The position numbers and the translations under genes were made by a program. The notes beneath the pieces are model-generated. The model was not told where the DNA came from, did not search any database, and saw only the letters and a list, made by a program, of their open reading frames with translations. Positions 8,189-16,533 of a DNA stretch of 36,180 nucleotides are shown here, piece by piece. The stretch comes from Xanthomonas arboricola pv. guizotiae (GTDB lineage Bacteria > Pseudomonadota > Gammaproteobacteria > Xanthomonadales > Xanthomonadaceae), in contig NZ_MDSK01000042.1 in the NCBI RefSeq assembly GCF_002940205.1, positions 1-36,180 of the forward strand. Reading direction: 5' to 3'. The stretch's first letter is position 1; the number at the start of each line of letters is the position of its first letter.

Positions 8189-9699
8189 CACACATCAACG
8201 GATTCGACGCGCTTCACGCCCACGCCCAGCGCCTGCGCGGCGCTGCCATCCCCGCATTGCTTGCCGCCGAGCCGCAACGGCCGACGCAATACGCCAGGCA
8301 GGTCGGTCCGTTGTATTTCAATTTCGCGCGGCAGAAGTACGACCGCGCCGCGCTCGATGCGCTGTTCGCCATTGCGCGTGAGCGCGATCTGGGTGGCGCG
8401 TTCCAGCGCCTGTTCCGCGGCGAACAGGTCAATGTCACCGAACAGCGGGCGGCATTGCATACCGCGTTGCGCGGCGACCTGACCGATGCGCCGGTAGCAT
8501 CAGAGGCGTATGCCACCGCTGCCGACGTGCGCCAACGCATGGGCGCGCTGATCCAGCAACTGGAAGCCACCGACGTCACCGATATCGTCAGCGTCGGCAT
8601 CGGCGGCTCGGACCTGGGCCCGCGGCTGGTGGCCGATGCCTTGCGTGCGCCGTCGGGTGCGCGTTTCCGCGTGCATTTCGTCTCCAACGTCGATGGCGCG
8701 GCAATGCAGCGCACGCTGGCCACGCTGGATCCGGCGCGTACCGCCGGCATCCTGATTTCCAAGACCTTCGGTACCCAGGAAACCCTGCTCAACGGCAGCA
8801 TCCTGCATGCCTGGCTGGGCGGCAGCGAGCGGCTGTATGCGGTGAGTGCCAATCCCGAGCGCGCCGCCAAGGCTTTCGATATTGCACCGAGCCGCGTGCT
8901 GCCGATGTGGGACTGGGTCGGTGGGCGTTATTCGTTGTGGTCGGCGGTGGGTTTCCCGATCGCGCTGGCGATCGGCTTCGAACGTTTCGAACACTTGCTG
9001 GAAGGTGCTGCGCAGTTCGACGCGCATGTGCTCGACACGCCACTGGAAGAAAACGTCGCCGTGCTGCACGGCCTGACTGCGGTGTGGAACCGCAACCTGC
9101 TGGGCAGCGCCACGCATGCGGCGATGACCTACGACCAGCGCCTGGCACTGCTGCCGGCCTACCTGCAGCAGCTGGTGATGGAAAGCCTGGGCAAGCGGGT
9201 CAAGCTCGACGGCTCGGCGGTGGACAGCGACACCGTGGCGGTATGGTGGGGCGGTGCGGGTACCGATGTGCAGCACAGCTTCTTCCAGGCGCTGCACCAG
9301 GGCACCAGCGTGGTGCCGGCCGATTTCATCGGCACCGTGCATAACGACGACCCCTACGCGGAAAACCATGTCGCGCTGATGGCCAACGTGCTGGCGCAGA
9401 CCGAAGCGCTGGCCAATGGCCAGGACAGCAGCGATCCGCACCGCAGCTATCCGGGCGGCCGCCCGAGCACGGTGATCCTGCTCGATGCGCTGACCCCGCA
9501 GGCGCTGGGTGCGCTGATCTCGATGTACGAGCACAGCGTCTACGTGCAGTCGGTGATGTGGGGCATCAATGCGTTCGACCAGTTCGGCGTGGAGCTGGGC
9601 AAGCAGCTGGCCAGCCAGTTGCTGCCGGCGCTGAAGGGCGAGTCGGCCGAGGTGGCCGACCCGGTGACGCGCGAGTTGCTGAGTAAGCTGCGCGGCTGA
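8185..9699 (+). CDS. pgi: Glucose-6-phosphate isomerase
   Basis: Interconverts glucose 6-phosphate and fructose 6-phosphate; in xanthomonads this also feeds sugar-nucleotide and exopolysaccharide supply. The product is 504 residues. Phosphate-binding [10 protein letters not shown], the signature [17 protein letters not shown] and the C-terminal signature [17 protein letters not shown] are present. Catalytic residues are E333 in VMESLGK, H364 in [11 protein letters not shown] and K473 in ELGKQLA. The usual ESNGK is ESLGK here, a conservative oddity beside the catalytic glutamate. It is translationally coupled to panD by a 4-nt overlap and followed by a strong terminator, which ends the pcnB-pgi block. 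Confidence 0.97.
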   Translation: MTHINGFDALHAHAQRLRGAAIPALLAAEPQRPTQYARQVGPLYFNFARQKYDRAALDALFAIARERDLGGAFQRLFRGEQVNVTEQRAALHTALRGDLTDAPVASEAYATAADVRQRMGALIQQLEATDVTDIVSVGIGGSDLGPRLVADALRAPSGARFRVHFVSNVDGAAMQRTLATLDPARTAGILISKTFGTQETLLNGSILHAWLGGSERLYAVSANPERAAKAFDIAPSRVLPMWDWVGGRYSLWSAVGFPIALAIGFERFEHLLEGAAQFDAHVLDTPLEENVAVLHGLTAVWNRNLLGSATHAAMTYDQRLALLPAYLQQLVMESLGKRVKLDGSAVDSDTVAVWWGGAGTDVQHSFFQALHQGTSVVPADFIGTVHNDDPYAENHVALMANVLAQTEALANGQDSSDPHRSYPGGRPSTVILLDALTPQALGALISMYEHSVYVQSVMWGINAFDQFGVELGKQLASQLLPALKGESAEVADPVTRELLSKLRG

Positions 9700-9722
9700 G
9701 CCGCCTACGCAGCGCGTTTCAG

Positions 9723-9754
9723 AAAACGGGGCCTGCGGGCCCCGTTTCGTTTTG
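9723..9754 (+). terminator. Rho-independent terminator after pgi
   Basis: AAACGGGGCC-TGC-GGCCCCGTTT-type hairpin: ten paired bases around a short loop, then CGTTTT. It starts 24 nt after the pgi stop. Confidence 0.85.
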
Positions 9755-9786
9755 GCGGGTTTGCCGGAGTGGGCTTTGGCCAAAAT

Positions 9787-9816
9787 GGAAAAATTTCCCA
9801 AATTAGACGATTGGGA
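9787..9816. promoter_or_regulatory. Candidate operator of the toxin-antitoxin pair
   Basis: Two adjoining dyads lie 39-68 nt before the antitoxin start: GGAAA-AA-TTTCC (9787-9798) and TCCCAA-N9-TTGGGA (9796-9816). They are AT-rich in GC-rich surroundings. Phd-type antitoxins usually repress their own operon at such palindromes; that role is inferred here. Confidence 0.45.
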
Positions 9817-9854
9817 GTAGGCTGGTCGCCATCATTCCGCGCCGGACCGCCCGC

Positions 9855-10199
9855 ATGTCGCGCTTCCAGGATCTGCCCGAGCTCGAAAAATCCCCTGCCG
9901 CCGACATCAAGGTGAAGGGCTGGCCCAGTCTGATGCGCAAGGTGCGTTCGCACGGGGCGGTGGTCATTACCAACCACAATCACCCCGAGGCGGTGGTGGT
10001 AGATGCCGAGGAATATCGGCGCCTGGTCAATCAGGCGAGTGCGGCGGCGGCGGCCTCGTCGCGCGCGCAATCGCTGCAGGCATTGCAGGCGAAGTTCGAC
10101 GCGCATCTTGCGGTGGCGACCGAGGGTGCTGGCCTGGCCAAGGCGATCGCCACGCCGGCACGCCGCAACCGCAAGGTGGCCCTGGGCCCGTCGCTGTAA
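9855..10199 (+). CDS. Phd/YefM-type antitoxin
   Basis: A 114-residue protein with the Phd/YefM fold signature: a central VRSHGAVVITNHNHPEAVVV strand-turn-strand, then DAEEYRRLV. In this family the N-terminal half binds DNA and the disordered C-terminus wraps the toxin. Here the C-terminus is long, alanine-rich and basic at the end (TPARRNRKVALGPSL). No clear ribosome binding site precedes the ATG. The next gene, a zeta-type kinase, starts 3 nt after the stop, so the two form a bicistronic toxin-antitoxin unit. The candidate operator lies upstream. Confidence 0.8.
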   Translation: MSRFQDLPELEKSPAADIKVKGWPSLMRKVRSHGAVVITNHNHPEAVVVDAEEYRRLVNQASAAAAASSRAQSLQALQAKFDAHLAVATEGAGLAKAIATPARRNRKVALGPSL

Positions 10200-10202
10200 C
10201 CG

Positions 10203-10826
10203 ATGGGCAATCTCCTGGTGCTGGCCGGCGTCAACGGCGCCGGCAAGAGTTCGCTATTGGGCCGTTTTCTGCAGGAAGACGGTGCCACCTGGTTTAACCC
10301 GGACGCCTTCACCAGGGACCTGGTGGAGCAGGGCTGGGCGCCCGCAGAGGCGAACGCGCAGGCCTGGCAGGACGGCGTGAGGCGGCTGCGCCAGGCCATG
10401 GCCGATGGCAGCGATTTCGCATTCGAAACCACGCTGGGCGCGACGACCATTCCGCGCCTGCTGCGCGAGGCGTGCGCGCAGCACACGGTAGCGGTCTGGT
10501 TATGCGGGTTGGCGACGGTGGATCTGCACATCGAACGGGTCGCGGCGCGGGTTGCCGCCGGCGGTCATGCAATCCCGGAGCACAAGATTCGCGAGCGTTA
10601 CGACGCGTCGCGCGCCAACCTGATTGCGTTGCTGCCGCATCTGGCAGTGCTGCATGTCTACGACAACAGCGCACCGGCCGACGCAGCGGGGCAGGCGGCG
10701 CCAATGCTGGTACTGGAACTGGACCGCAGCGGCCTGCATTACCCGCAAACCGCGGAAGAATTGGCGCAGGTGCCCGAATGGGCCAAGCCCATCGTGATGG
10801 CGGCGCTGGAGTTGCGGCAGTCTTGA
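10203..10826 (+). CDS. Zeta-toxin-like P-loop kinase
   Basis: A 207-residue P-loop protein. Walker A is GVNGAGKSS (9-17); NPDAF (32-36) and FAFETTL follow, as in zeta toxins where an aspartate and a glutamate position the substrate. VAAGGHAIPEHKIRERY is the conserved arginine-rich lid segment. Zeta toxins phosphorylate UDP-N-acetylglucosamine and poison cell-wall synthesis; whether this shorter relative does so is not known from sequence. Its partner is a Phd-type antitoxin rather than the classical epsilon. All catalytic motifs look intact. It might alternatively be a small-molecule kinase with an unrelated role. Confidence 0.75.
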   Translation: MGNLLVLAGVNGAGKSSLLGRFLQEDGATWFNPDAFTRDLVEQGWAPAEANAQAWQDGVRRLRQAMADGSDFAFETTLGATTIPRLLREACAQHTVAVWLCGLATVDLHIERVAARVAAGGHAIPEHKIRERYDASRANLIALLPHLAVLHVYDNSAPADAAGQAAPMLVLELDRSGLHYPQTAEELAQVPEWAKPIVMAALELRQS

Positions 10827-10897
10827 ACCGCGCGCTCAGGCACCTGCGGTCTGATCCGCTTCTCACCGACGCGGCCAGACATCCATCGCCCTCACCC

Positions 10898-11196
10898 GTA
10901 GGAGCGCACCCGGGCGCGACAGGCCATACCGGCCACGCTCCTCGCGCCCAGGTGCGCTCCTACCGGGATTGCGACAGCAGCGAGAACGCCACGCTGCACG
11001 GGTCGGCCTCACCCGTAGGAGCGCACCCGGGCGCGACAGGGCATACCGGAAACGCTCCTCGCGCCCAGGTGCGCTCCTACCGGGATTGCGACAGCAGCGG
11101 AACGCCACGCTGCAGGTGTCGGCCTCACCCGTAGGAGCGCACCCGGGCGCGACAGGGCATACCGGCCACGCTCCTCGCGCCCAGGTGCGCTCCTAC
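10898..11196. repeat. Three tandem 66-bp GTAG-type palindromes (REP-like)
   Basis: Copies lie at 10898-10963, 11015-11080 and 11131-11196. Each begins GTAGGAGCGCACCCGGGCGC, ends with the near-complement GCGCCCAGGTGCGCTCCTAC and can fold into a long cruciform. Spacers of 51 and 50 nt between copies are themselves nearly identical (GGGATTGCGACAGCAGCG and onwards), and a further partial spacer follows the third copy to about 11240. The whole is therefore a tandem array with a period of 116-117 nt. The GTAG start fits the REP class described in Stenotrophomonas and Xanthomonas and mobilised by RAYT proteins. No RAYT gene lies in the window. Confidence 0.85.
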
Positions 11197-11272
11197 CGGC
11201 CTTGCGACAGCAGCGAGAACGCCGCGCTGCACGTGTCAGCTGTAGCGTCAGGCAGCGCTGCAACGGCAGCGC

Positions 11273-13228
11273 TTACGCCTTGCCCAACTGCACCGCCACC
11301 GGGTCGCCGGTGAGGTAGCCCACCGCCGCGCCGAAACGGTCCTTGTAGTTGGCGCGGACCAGCGGATCCAGCGTGGCCTTGACGGCGTCGTGCAGCGGGC
11401 TTTCCCAGTCGCCGGGATGCTGGAAATTGCTCATCACGTAGGTCCAGCCGTGGATCTGGTCGACCGCGTGCAGGCCGGTGGATTCGGCGCCGGCCGGCAC
11501 CGACAGCACCCGCGTCAGCGCGCCGCTGTCCACGTTGTAGGCCCACAGGAAATTGTTGACGTGCAGGCTGCTGTCTTCGCCGATGAACAAGGTGCGCAGG
11601 GTCTCCGAGAACTTGAGGTTGTCCGGGTTGGCCAGCCGTTCCGGGTCGGCCAGGTTGCCCAGCGCGTCGGCCTTGTCCAGATCGTGGCCGGTGAGCGCGG
11701 CCGGGGCGGCCATGTCGATCGGCACCCAGTCGCTGTGGATCGGCGCGCCGTGGCTGTCGCGCTGGCTGCCGCGCAGATTCAAGGCATACACCGCGCCGGC
11801 TTCCGGGCCTTCCACCTTCACATCGCCCGAGCCGTTGCGCATGCTGGTGACGATGTAGGACATCGCCATGTAGGCGATCTTGTCGCGCGCGTTGACGGTG
11901 GTGCCTTCGAGCTTGGTGAAGCCCAGGCTGCCGCCGGCCAGCGCCGCGTAGCGATGGGTTTCCAGATAGGTGGCGGCCTTTTCCATGCCCGGCTTGATGC
12001 GGATCCAGTTGAAGGTGCCGTTGAACGGGATCTTGGTGAACGAAGCATCGCCCGGGTCGCTCAGATGCACGTCGAGGATGTCGGCGGCGGTGAGGCGGTC
12101 GGCCATGGCCTGGATCTCGGCACTGGTGGCATGGCCCAGCCTGATCCAGCTCAGCGTGGCCGCGCCCGGGCCGATGCCCGAGGTCTGGTGCCAACGTCCG
12201 ACGTACAAGGTGCCGGCAGACAGGTCCGCCTTGCGGTCGGCAATGAACATGAAAAGCCCGCCATTGGTGGCGTCGTCGCCCATCAGCACGGTGCGCTGGT
12301 CGGGCATCACCTGCACCAGCTCGTGCGAGATGCGGCCCAGGCAGTAGTGTTTGCGCACGCTGCCGGTGCCGTCCGGGTGCACGGTGATCTCGGGCAGGTG
12401 GCCGTAATGGTACGGGTTGGCCTTTTCCGGGTCGCCGTACAGGTGCGTGCTGTAGCTGCGGAACTGGGTATTGGCGGCCAGCGCGGTGGCATCGGGCTCG
12501 TACTCTTCGCTGGACAGGTGGGTATTCCACGGCGACAGGCTGGCGCCGCAGGTGGTCCACAGCCCGTGCACCGGCGCGGTGTCGACGTTGTGGTATTTCA
12601 CCAGCGACAGCTTGCCGGTGGCCGGGTCCTGGTCCAGCGTCAGCACCGCGATCGGCGCGGGCAGGTGGCGGTTGGTGTCGTTGCCGGCCTGGTCGCGGGT
12701 GGTGTATTCGAACTGCACCACCGCGAACACGTGGTTGCCCTTGACGCCCGGCACCTTGGCATCGGGCAGGGTCAGCAGCGAGGAGCCGTCCGGGCAGTCG
12801 GAGAAGAACGGGCGCTCGGCGCCGGGTTTGGAGCGGTCGATGATCGGCCGGTGCTGGATGTCGTAATACCCGCCCGCCAGTACCGTGCCGCCGTTGCCGT
12901 CGGGCACCTGGTCGCCGGTGACGAAGAACGGGTGGTAGGCCAATGCGTAGCGCTGCGTGCGGCCGTCGCTGCGCGCCACCGTCAGCGCCGACCCTACCGT
13001 GGTGGTGGCCATCGCCGCGGGGTTGGCCAGGCTGGGTGCGGGCATGCCATGGAAGGTGGCCGACACCAGCTGGGTCGGGTTGTCCGACGGCCGCAACGGG
13101 TGCGCGGCCAGTGCCGCGCCGCCGAGGTGTTGCAGGGCGGCGGCGCTGGCGCTGCCCAGCGGCAACAGCGGGACGGACGCCAGCAACTGCATCAGGCGGC
13201 GGCGGGCGGGATCGGGGGAGGCAGACAT
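11273..13228 (-). CDS. PhoX-type phosphatase (DUF839), Tat-exported
   Basis: A 651-residue exported protein. The N-terminus has an arginine triplet (ARRRLMQLL, residues 9-11) before a hydrophobic core ending near SASAAAL, which fits Tat export of a folded metalloenzyme. The body follows the PhoX/DUF839 family: SPWNTHLSSEEYEPDA with metal-binding Glu residues, LGRISHELVQVMPDQRTV, and MGDDATNGGLFMFIADRKADL. PhoX enzymes are calcium/iron alkaline phosphatases that free phosphate from organic esters in the periplasm. GGAG lies at the right distance from the ATG at 13228. A Pho-box-like site lies 75 nt upstream. It is transcribed away from the GH3 gene. Confidence 0.85.
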   Translation of the reverse strand: MSASPDPARRRLMQLLASVPLLPLGSASAAALQHLGGAALAAHPLRPSDNPTQLVSATFHGMPAPSLANPAAMATTTVGSALTVARSDGRTQRYALAYHPFFVTGDQVPDGNGGTVLAGGYYDIQHRPIIDRSKPGAERPFFSDCPDGSSLLTLPDAKVPGVKGNHVFAVVQFEYTTRDQAGNDTNRHLPAPIAVLTLDQDPATGKLSLVKYHNVDTAPVHGLWTTCGASLSPWNTHLSSEEYEPDATALAANTQFRSYSTHLYGDPEKANPYHYGHLPEITVHPDGTGSVRKHYCLGRISHELVQVMPDQRTVLMGDDATNGGLFMFIADRKADLSAGTLYVGRWHQTSGIGPGAATLSWIRLGHATSAEIQAMADRLTAADILDVHLSDPGDASFTKIPFNGTFNWIRIKPGMEKAATYLETHRYAALAGGSLGFTKLEGTTVNARDKIAYMAMSYIVTSMRNGSGDVKVEGPEAGAVYALNLRGSQRDSHGAPIHSDWVPIDMAAPAALTGHDLDKADALGNLADPERLANPDNLKFSETLRTLFIGEDSSLHVNNFLWAYNVDSGALTRVLSVPAGAESTGLHAVDQIHGWTYVMSNFQHPGDWESPLHDAVKATLDPLVRANYKDRFGAAVGYLTGDPVAVQLGKA

Positions 13229-13303
13229 CGAAACTCCAGGCGAAGACGACGATCAACGATGGCCGGTGGCGCATCGGCAAGCCGGTCACGCTAGGCCCGA
13301 GGT

Positions 13304-13321
13304 ATGACAGGTGTTTGACGG
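13304..13321 (-). promoter_or_regulatory. Pho-box-like PhoB site before phoX
   Basis: Read on the minus strand, CCGTCAAACACCTGTCAT contains two half-sites (CCGTCA, CTGTCA) in direct repeat exactly 11 bp apart, the spacing of PhoB half-sites. It lies 75 nt before the start of the phosphatase gene. The first half-site has one mismatch to CTGTCA. The rest of the region from 13229 to 13663 holds no gene that I can support; a TTGACA at 13571-13576 points toward the GH3 gene but lacks a good -10. Confidence 0.5.
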
Positions 13322-13663
13322 CGAGCTCACCCGTTGGCGGGCGTTCGTACACGGTGCAGCAAGCGAACCCAGCAGCGCGCGTGCAGGTGACAGGAGCTGC
13401 GCAATGGTGATCGCGGACAGTGGTGCATTGCAGCAAACTGCGCCGCCGCGAAAGATCAAGCGCCACGCCGGATTCGGCGCTTTGCCGTGGTTTGACAGGT
13501 GCTGCCGGTATTCCAAGCCTATAGCCCGGGCCAATAAGTTGGCCGTCGTTTGGCATACAAGCGCGCGTTGTTGACAGGGTAGGGGAATCACGCAAGCGTA
13601 CGCCGCCTAATGGCCTGCGGCGCAACGCATCGCCGTGGGAGAACCACCCTGGAGACCCGGATC

Positions 13664-16276
13664 TTGGACAAGCTGCTTCGTCGTACCGCCGCGCCCGTCG
13701 CGCATCGTGCCCTTTCTCTGGCAACCGCTGCGGCGGTGCTGATGCTGGCTGCCTGCCAAGGCAAGGACACCGCCGCCGAAGCGGGCAAGACCGCCCCGGC
13801 CGCCGCGCCGGCCGAGTCTTCGACCACCATCCATCCGGACCAGTGGCCGTCGCCGAAGTGGCCATTCGCGCAGGATGCGGCGCTGGAGCAGCGCATCACC
13901 GATGTGATGGCCAAGATGAGCGTCGAAGAAAAGGTCGCGCAGACCATCCAGGGCGACATCGCCAGCATGACCCCGGACGATGTGCGCAAGTACCGCATCG
14001 GTTCGGTGCTGGCCGGCGGCAACTCCGATCCCGGCGGCAAGTACGACGCCAGCCCGGCCGAGTGGTTGAAGCTGGCCGACGCGTTCTATGAGGCGTCGAT
14101 GGACACCTCCAAGGGCGGCAACGCGATTCCGATCATCTTCGGCATCGATGCGGTGCACGGCCAGAGCAACATCGTCGGCGCCACGCTGTTTCCGCACAAC
14201 ATCGGCCTGGGTGCCACGCGCAACCCGGAGCTGATCAAGAAAATCGGTGAAGTCACCGCCGCCGAAACCCGCGTCACCGGCATGGAGTGGACCTTCGCGC
14301 CCACCGTGGCGGTGCCGCAGGACGACCGCTGGGGCCGCAGCTACGAAGGCTATTCCGAGTCGCCGGACGTGGTGGCCAGCTTCGCCGGCAAGATGGTCGA
14401 AGGCGTGCAGGGCACACCGGGCACCCCGCAGTTCCTAGACGGTAGCCACGTGATTTCCTCGGTGAAGCATTTCGTCGGCGACGGCGGCACCACCGATGGC
14501 AAGGACCAGGGCGACACCAAGGTGTCCGAAGCCACCATGCGCGATATCCACGCCGCCGGTTATCCGCCGGCGATCGCGGCCGGCGCGCAGACGGTGATGG
14601 CCTCGTTCAACAGCTTCAACGGCGAAAAGATGCACGGCAACAAGGTCATGCTGACCGACGTGCTCAAGGGCCGCATGCACTTCGGCGGCTTCGTGGTCGG
14701 CGACTGGAATGGCCACGGCCAGGTCAAGGGCTGCACCAACGAAAACTGCCCGGCCTCGTTCATTGCCGGCGTCGACATGGCGATGGCCTCCGACAGCTGG
14801 AAGGGCATCTACGAGACCGAACTGGCGGCAGTGAAGTCGGGCCAGATCTCGGCCGAGCGCCTGGATGATGCGGTGCGCCGGATCTTGCGCGTCAAGCTGC
14901 GCCTGGGCCTGTTCGAAGCCGGCAAGCCGTCCAAGCGCCCGCTCGGTGGCAAGTACGAATTGCTGGGCGCGCCGGAACACCGCGCGATCGCCCGCCAGGC
15001 GGTGCGCGAGTCGCTGGTGCTGCTGAAGAACCAGGCCGGCATCCTGCCGCTGGATCCGAAAAAGCGCGTGCTGGTGCTGGGCGACGGCGCCAACGACATG
15101 GGCAAGCAGTCCGGCGGCTGGACGCTGAACTGGCAGGGTACCGGCACCAAGCGCAGCGACTATCCCAATGGCAACACCATCTGGGAAGGCCTGGACAAGC
15201 AGATCAAGGCCGCCGGCGGCAAGGCCGAGCTGGCCGTCGATGGTGCGTACAAGACCAAGCCCGACGTGGCGGTGGTGGTGTTCGGTGAGAACCCCTACGC
15301 CGAGTTCCAGGGCGACATCGCCACCCTGCTGTACAAGCCGGGCGACGAGAGCGAGCTGGCGCTGATCAAGAAGCTCAAGGCCGAAGGCATCCCGGTGGTG
15401 GCGGTATTCCTGAGCGGGCGCCCGCTGTGGATGAACCAGTACATCAACGCCGCCGATGCCTTCGTCGCCGCCTGGTTGCCGGGTTCGGAAGGCGAGGGCA
15501 TTGCCGACGTGCTGCTGCGCAAGGCCGATGGCACGGTACAGAACGATTTCAAGGGCAAGCTGAGCTTCTCCTGGCCGAAGACGGCGGTGCAGTTCGCCAA
15601 CAACGTCGGGCAGAAGGATTACGACCCGCAGTTCAAGTTCGGCTTCGGCCTGACCTATGCCGACAAGGGCGATCTGGCTGCGTTGCCGGAGGAATCGGGC
15701 GTGTCCGGCGAGCAGTCGGTGGGCGGGGTGTACTTCGTGCGCGGCAAGCCGGCACTGGGCATTGCGATGCAGCTGTCCAATGCCGGCCAGGCCAACATGC
15801 CGGCCACCACGCTGCCGGTGGGTCTGTCCGATGGCAGCCTGAAGATGACCGCAGTCGATCACAAGGCGCAGGAAGATGCGCGGCGCCTGGTCTGGTCCGG
15901 TGCCAAGGCCTCCAGCGTGTTGCTGGTGTCCGGCAAGCCGGTCGATGTCTCGCGTGAGAGCAACGGCGATGTGCAGTTGCAGCTGACCCTGCGCCGCGAC
16001 AGCGCAGTGACCGCGCCGGTGTGGCTGGGCGTGGGCTGCGGCGACAAGTGCGGCGGTCGCGTCGATGCGCAGAAGACCCTGGCCGCATTGCCGCAAGGCC
16101 AGTGGAAGGTGGTTGGCGTGCCGTTGAAGTGCTTCGCGGTGGCCGGCGCCGATGTGACCAAGCTGACCCAGGTCGCCAGCATCGAAAGCGCTGCGGCGCT
16201 GGACCTGTCGGTGTCGAAGATCGCGCTGGGCGCGCTCAACGAGGCCGACGTCACGCTCGACTGCCCGGTCAAGTAG
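13664..16276 (+). CDS. GH3 beta-glucosidase / exo-glucan hydrolase, lipoprotein
   Basis: Removes glucose from the ends of beta-glucans or cello-oligosaccharides. I chose the TTG at 13664 because GGAG lies 9-10 nt upstream and the reading then starts with a lipoprotein signal; the ATG at 13610 has no ribosome site and adds 18 unconserved residues. The lipobox LAAC puts lipidated Cys31 after a hydrophobic core. The GH3 N-domain has KHFVGDGGT, GMEWTFAPTVAVPQDDRWGR and the nucleophile Asp347 in VVGDWNGHG. The second domain has ESLVLLKNQAGILPLD and VVVFGENPYAEFQGD, the region that supplies the acid/base. A C-terminal beta domain (about 670-870) resembles that of marine ExoP-like enzymes. A sugar symporter follows in the same direction. 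Confidence 0.9.
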   Translation: MDKLLRRTAAPVAHRALSLATAAAVLMLAACQGKDTAAEAGKTAPAAAPAESSTTIHPDQWPSPKWPFAQDAALEQRITDVMAKMSVEEKVAQTIQGDIASMTPDDVRKYRIGSVLAGGNSDPGGKYDASPAEWLKLADAFYEASMDTSKGGNAIPIIFGIDAVHGQSNIVGATLFPHNIGLGATRNPELIKKIGEVTAAETRVTGMEWTFAPTVAVPQDDRWGRSYEGYSESPDVVASFAGKMVEGVQGTPGTPQFLDGSHVISSVKHFVGDGGTTDGKDQGDTKVSEATMRDIHAAGYPPAIAAGAQTVMASFNSFNGEKMHGNKVMLTDVLKGRMHFGGFVVGDWNGHGQVKGCTNENCPASFIAGVDMAMASDSWKGIYETELAAVKSGQISAERLDDAVRRILRVKLRLGLFEAGKPSKRPLGGKYELLGAPEHRAIARQAVRESLVLLKNQAGILPLDPKKRVLVLGDGANDMGKQSGGWTLNWQGTGTKRSDYPNGNTIWEGLDKQIKAAGGKAELAVDGAYKTKPDVAVVVFGENPYAEFQGDIATLLYKPGDESELALIKKLKAEGIPVVAVFLSGRPLWMNQYINAADAFVAAWLPGSEGEGIADVLLRKADGTVQNDFKGKLSFSWPKTAVQFANNVGQKDYDPQFKFGFGLTYADKGDLAALPEESGVSGEQSVGGVYFVRGKPALGIAMQLSNAGQANMPATTLPVGLSDGSLKMTAVDHKAQEDARRLVWSGAKASSVLLVSGKPVDVSRESNGDVQLQLTLRRDSAVTAPVWLGVGCGDKCGGRVDAQKTLAALPQGQWKVVGVPLKCFAVAGADVTKLTQVASIESAAALDLSVSKIALGALNEADVTLDCPVK

Positions 16277-16283
16277 GCAGCAC

Positions 16284-16351
16284 ACCCGCAGGCGCGCTTG
16301 CGGGTATGCCCAGGTAACAACCCCATACATGCGTCGCCGGCCCCGGCGACG
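16284..16351. other. Two hairpins between the GH3 gene and the symporter
   Basis: ACCCGCA (16284-16290) pairs with TGCGGGT (16299-16305) but has no T run, so it is at most a weak terminator for the GH3 gene. CGTCGCCGG-CC-CCGGCGACG (16332-16351) is a perfect 9-bp dyad in the leader of the symporter. Its role is unknown. Confidence 0.35.
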
Positions 16352-16533
16352 TGTTACAGCGGCCACCCTGATCGGTGGTGTCATCAGCCGCCGCGGGACG
16401 CGCGCGTCGATCGGCCGGGACGGCCTGCAGCTGCGGTTCGCCGCGCTGCCGCCACGCACGCAGTGCGGGCGGCGGCAGTCTGCAGACCTGTCCGGTCCAC
16501 GACGCACGACCCAGAGCCAGACAGGAGAGTGCA

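Noticed and set aside
10472..11134. Open frame running from the zeta-type gene through the GTAG repeats
   Set aside because: Its first half is out of frame with the kinase and its second half is a translation of the palindromic repeats.
10898..11196. CRISPR array
   Set aside because: Only three units. The repeats are 66-bp palindromes, and the spacers are nearly identical to each other, which is the opposite of a CRISPR array. No cas genes are present.
13311..13574. Plus-strand open frame between phoX and the GH3 gene
   Set aside because: Covers the Pho-box-like site and promoter region, has no ribosome site and no recognisable product.
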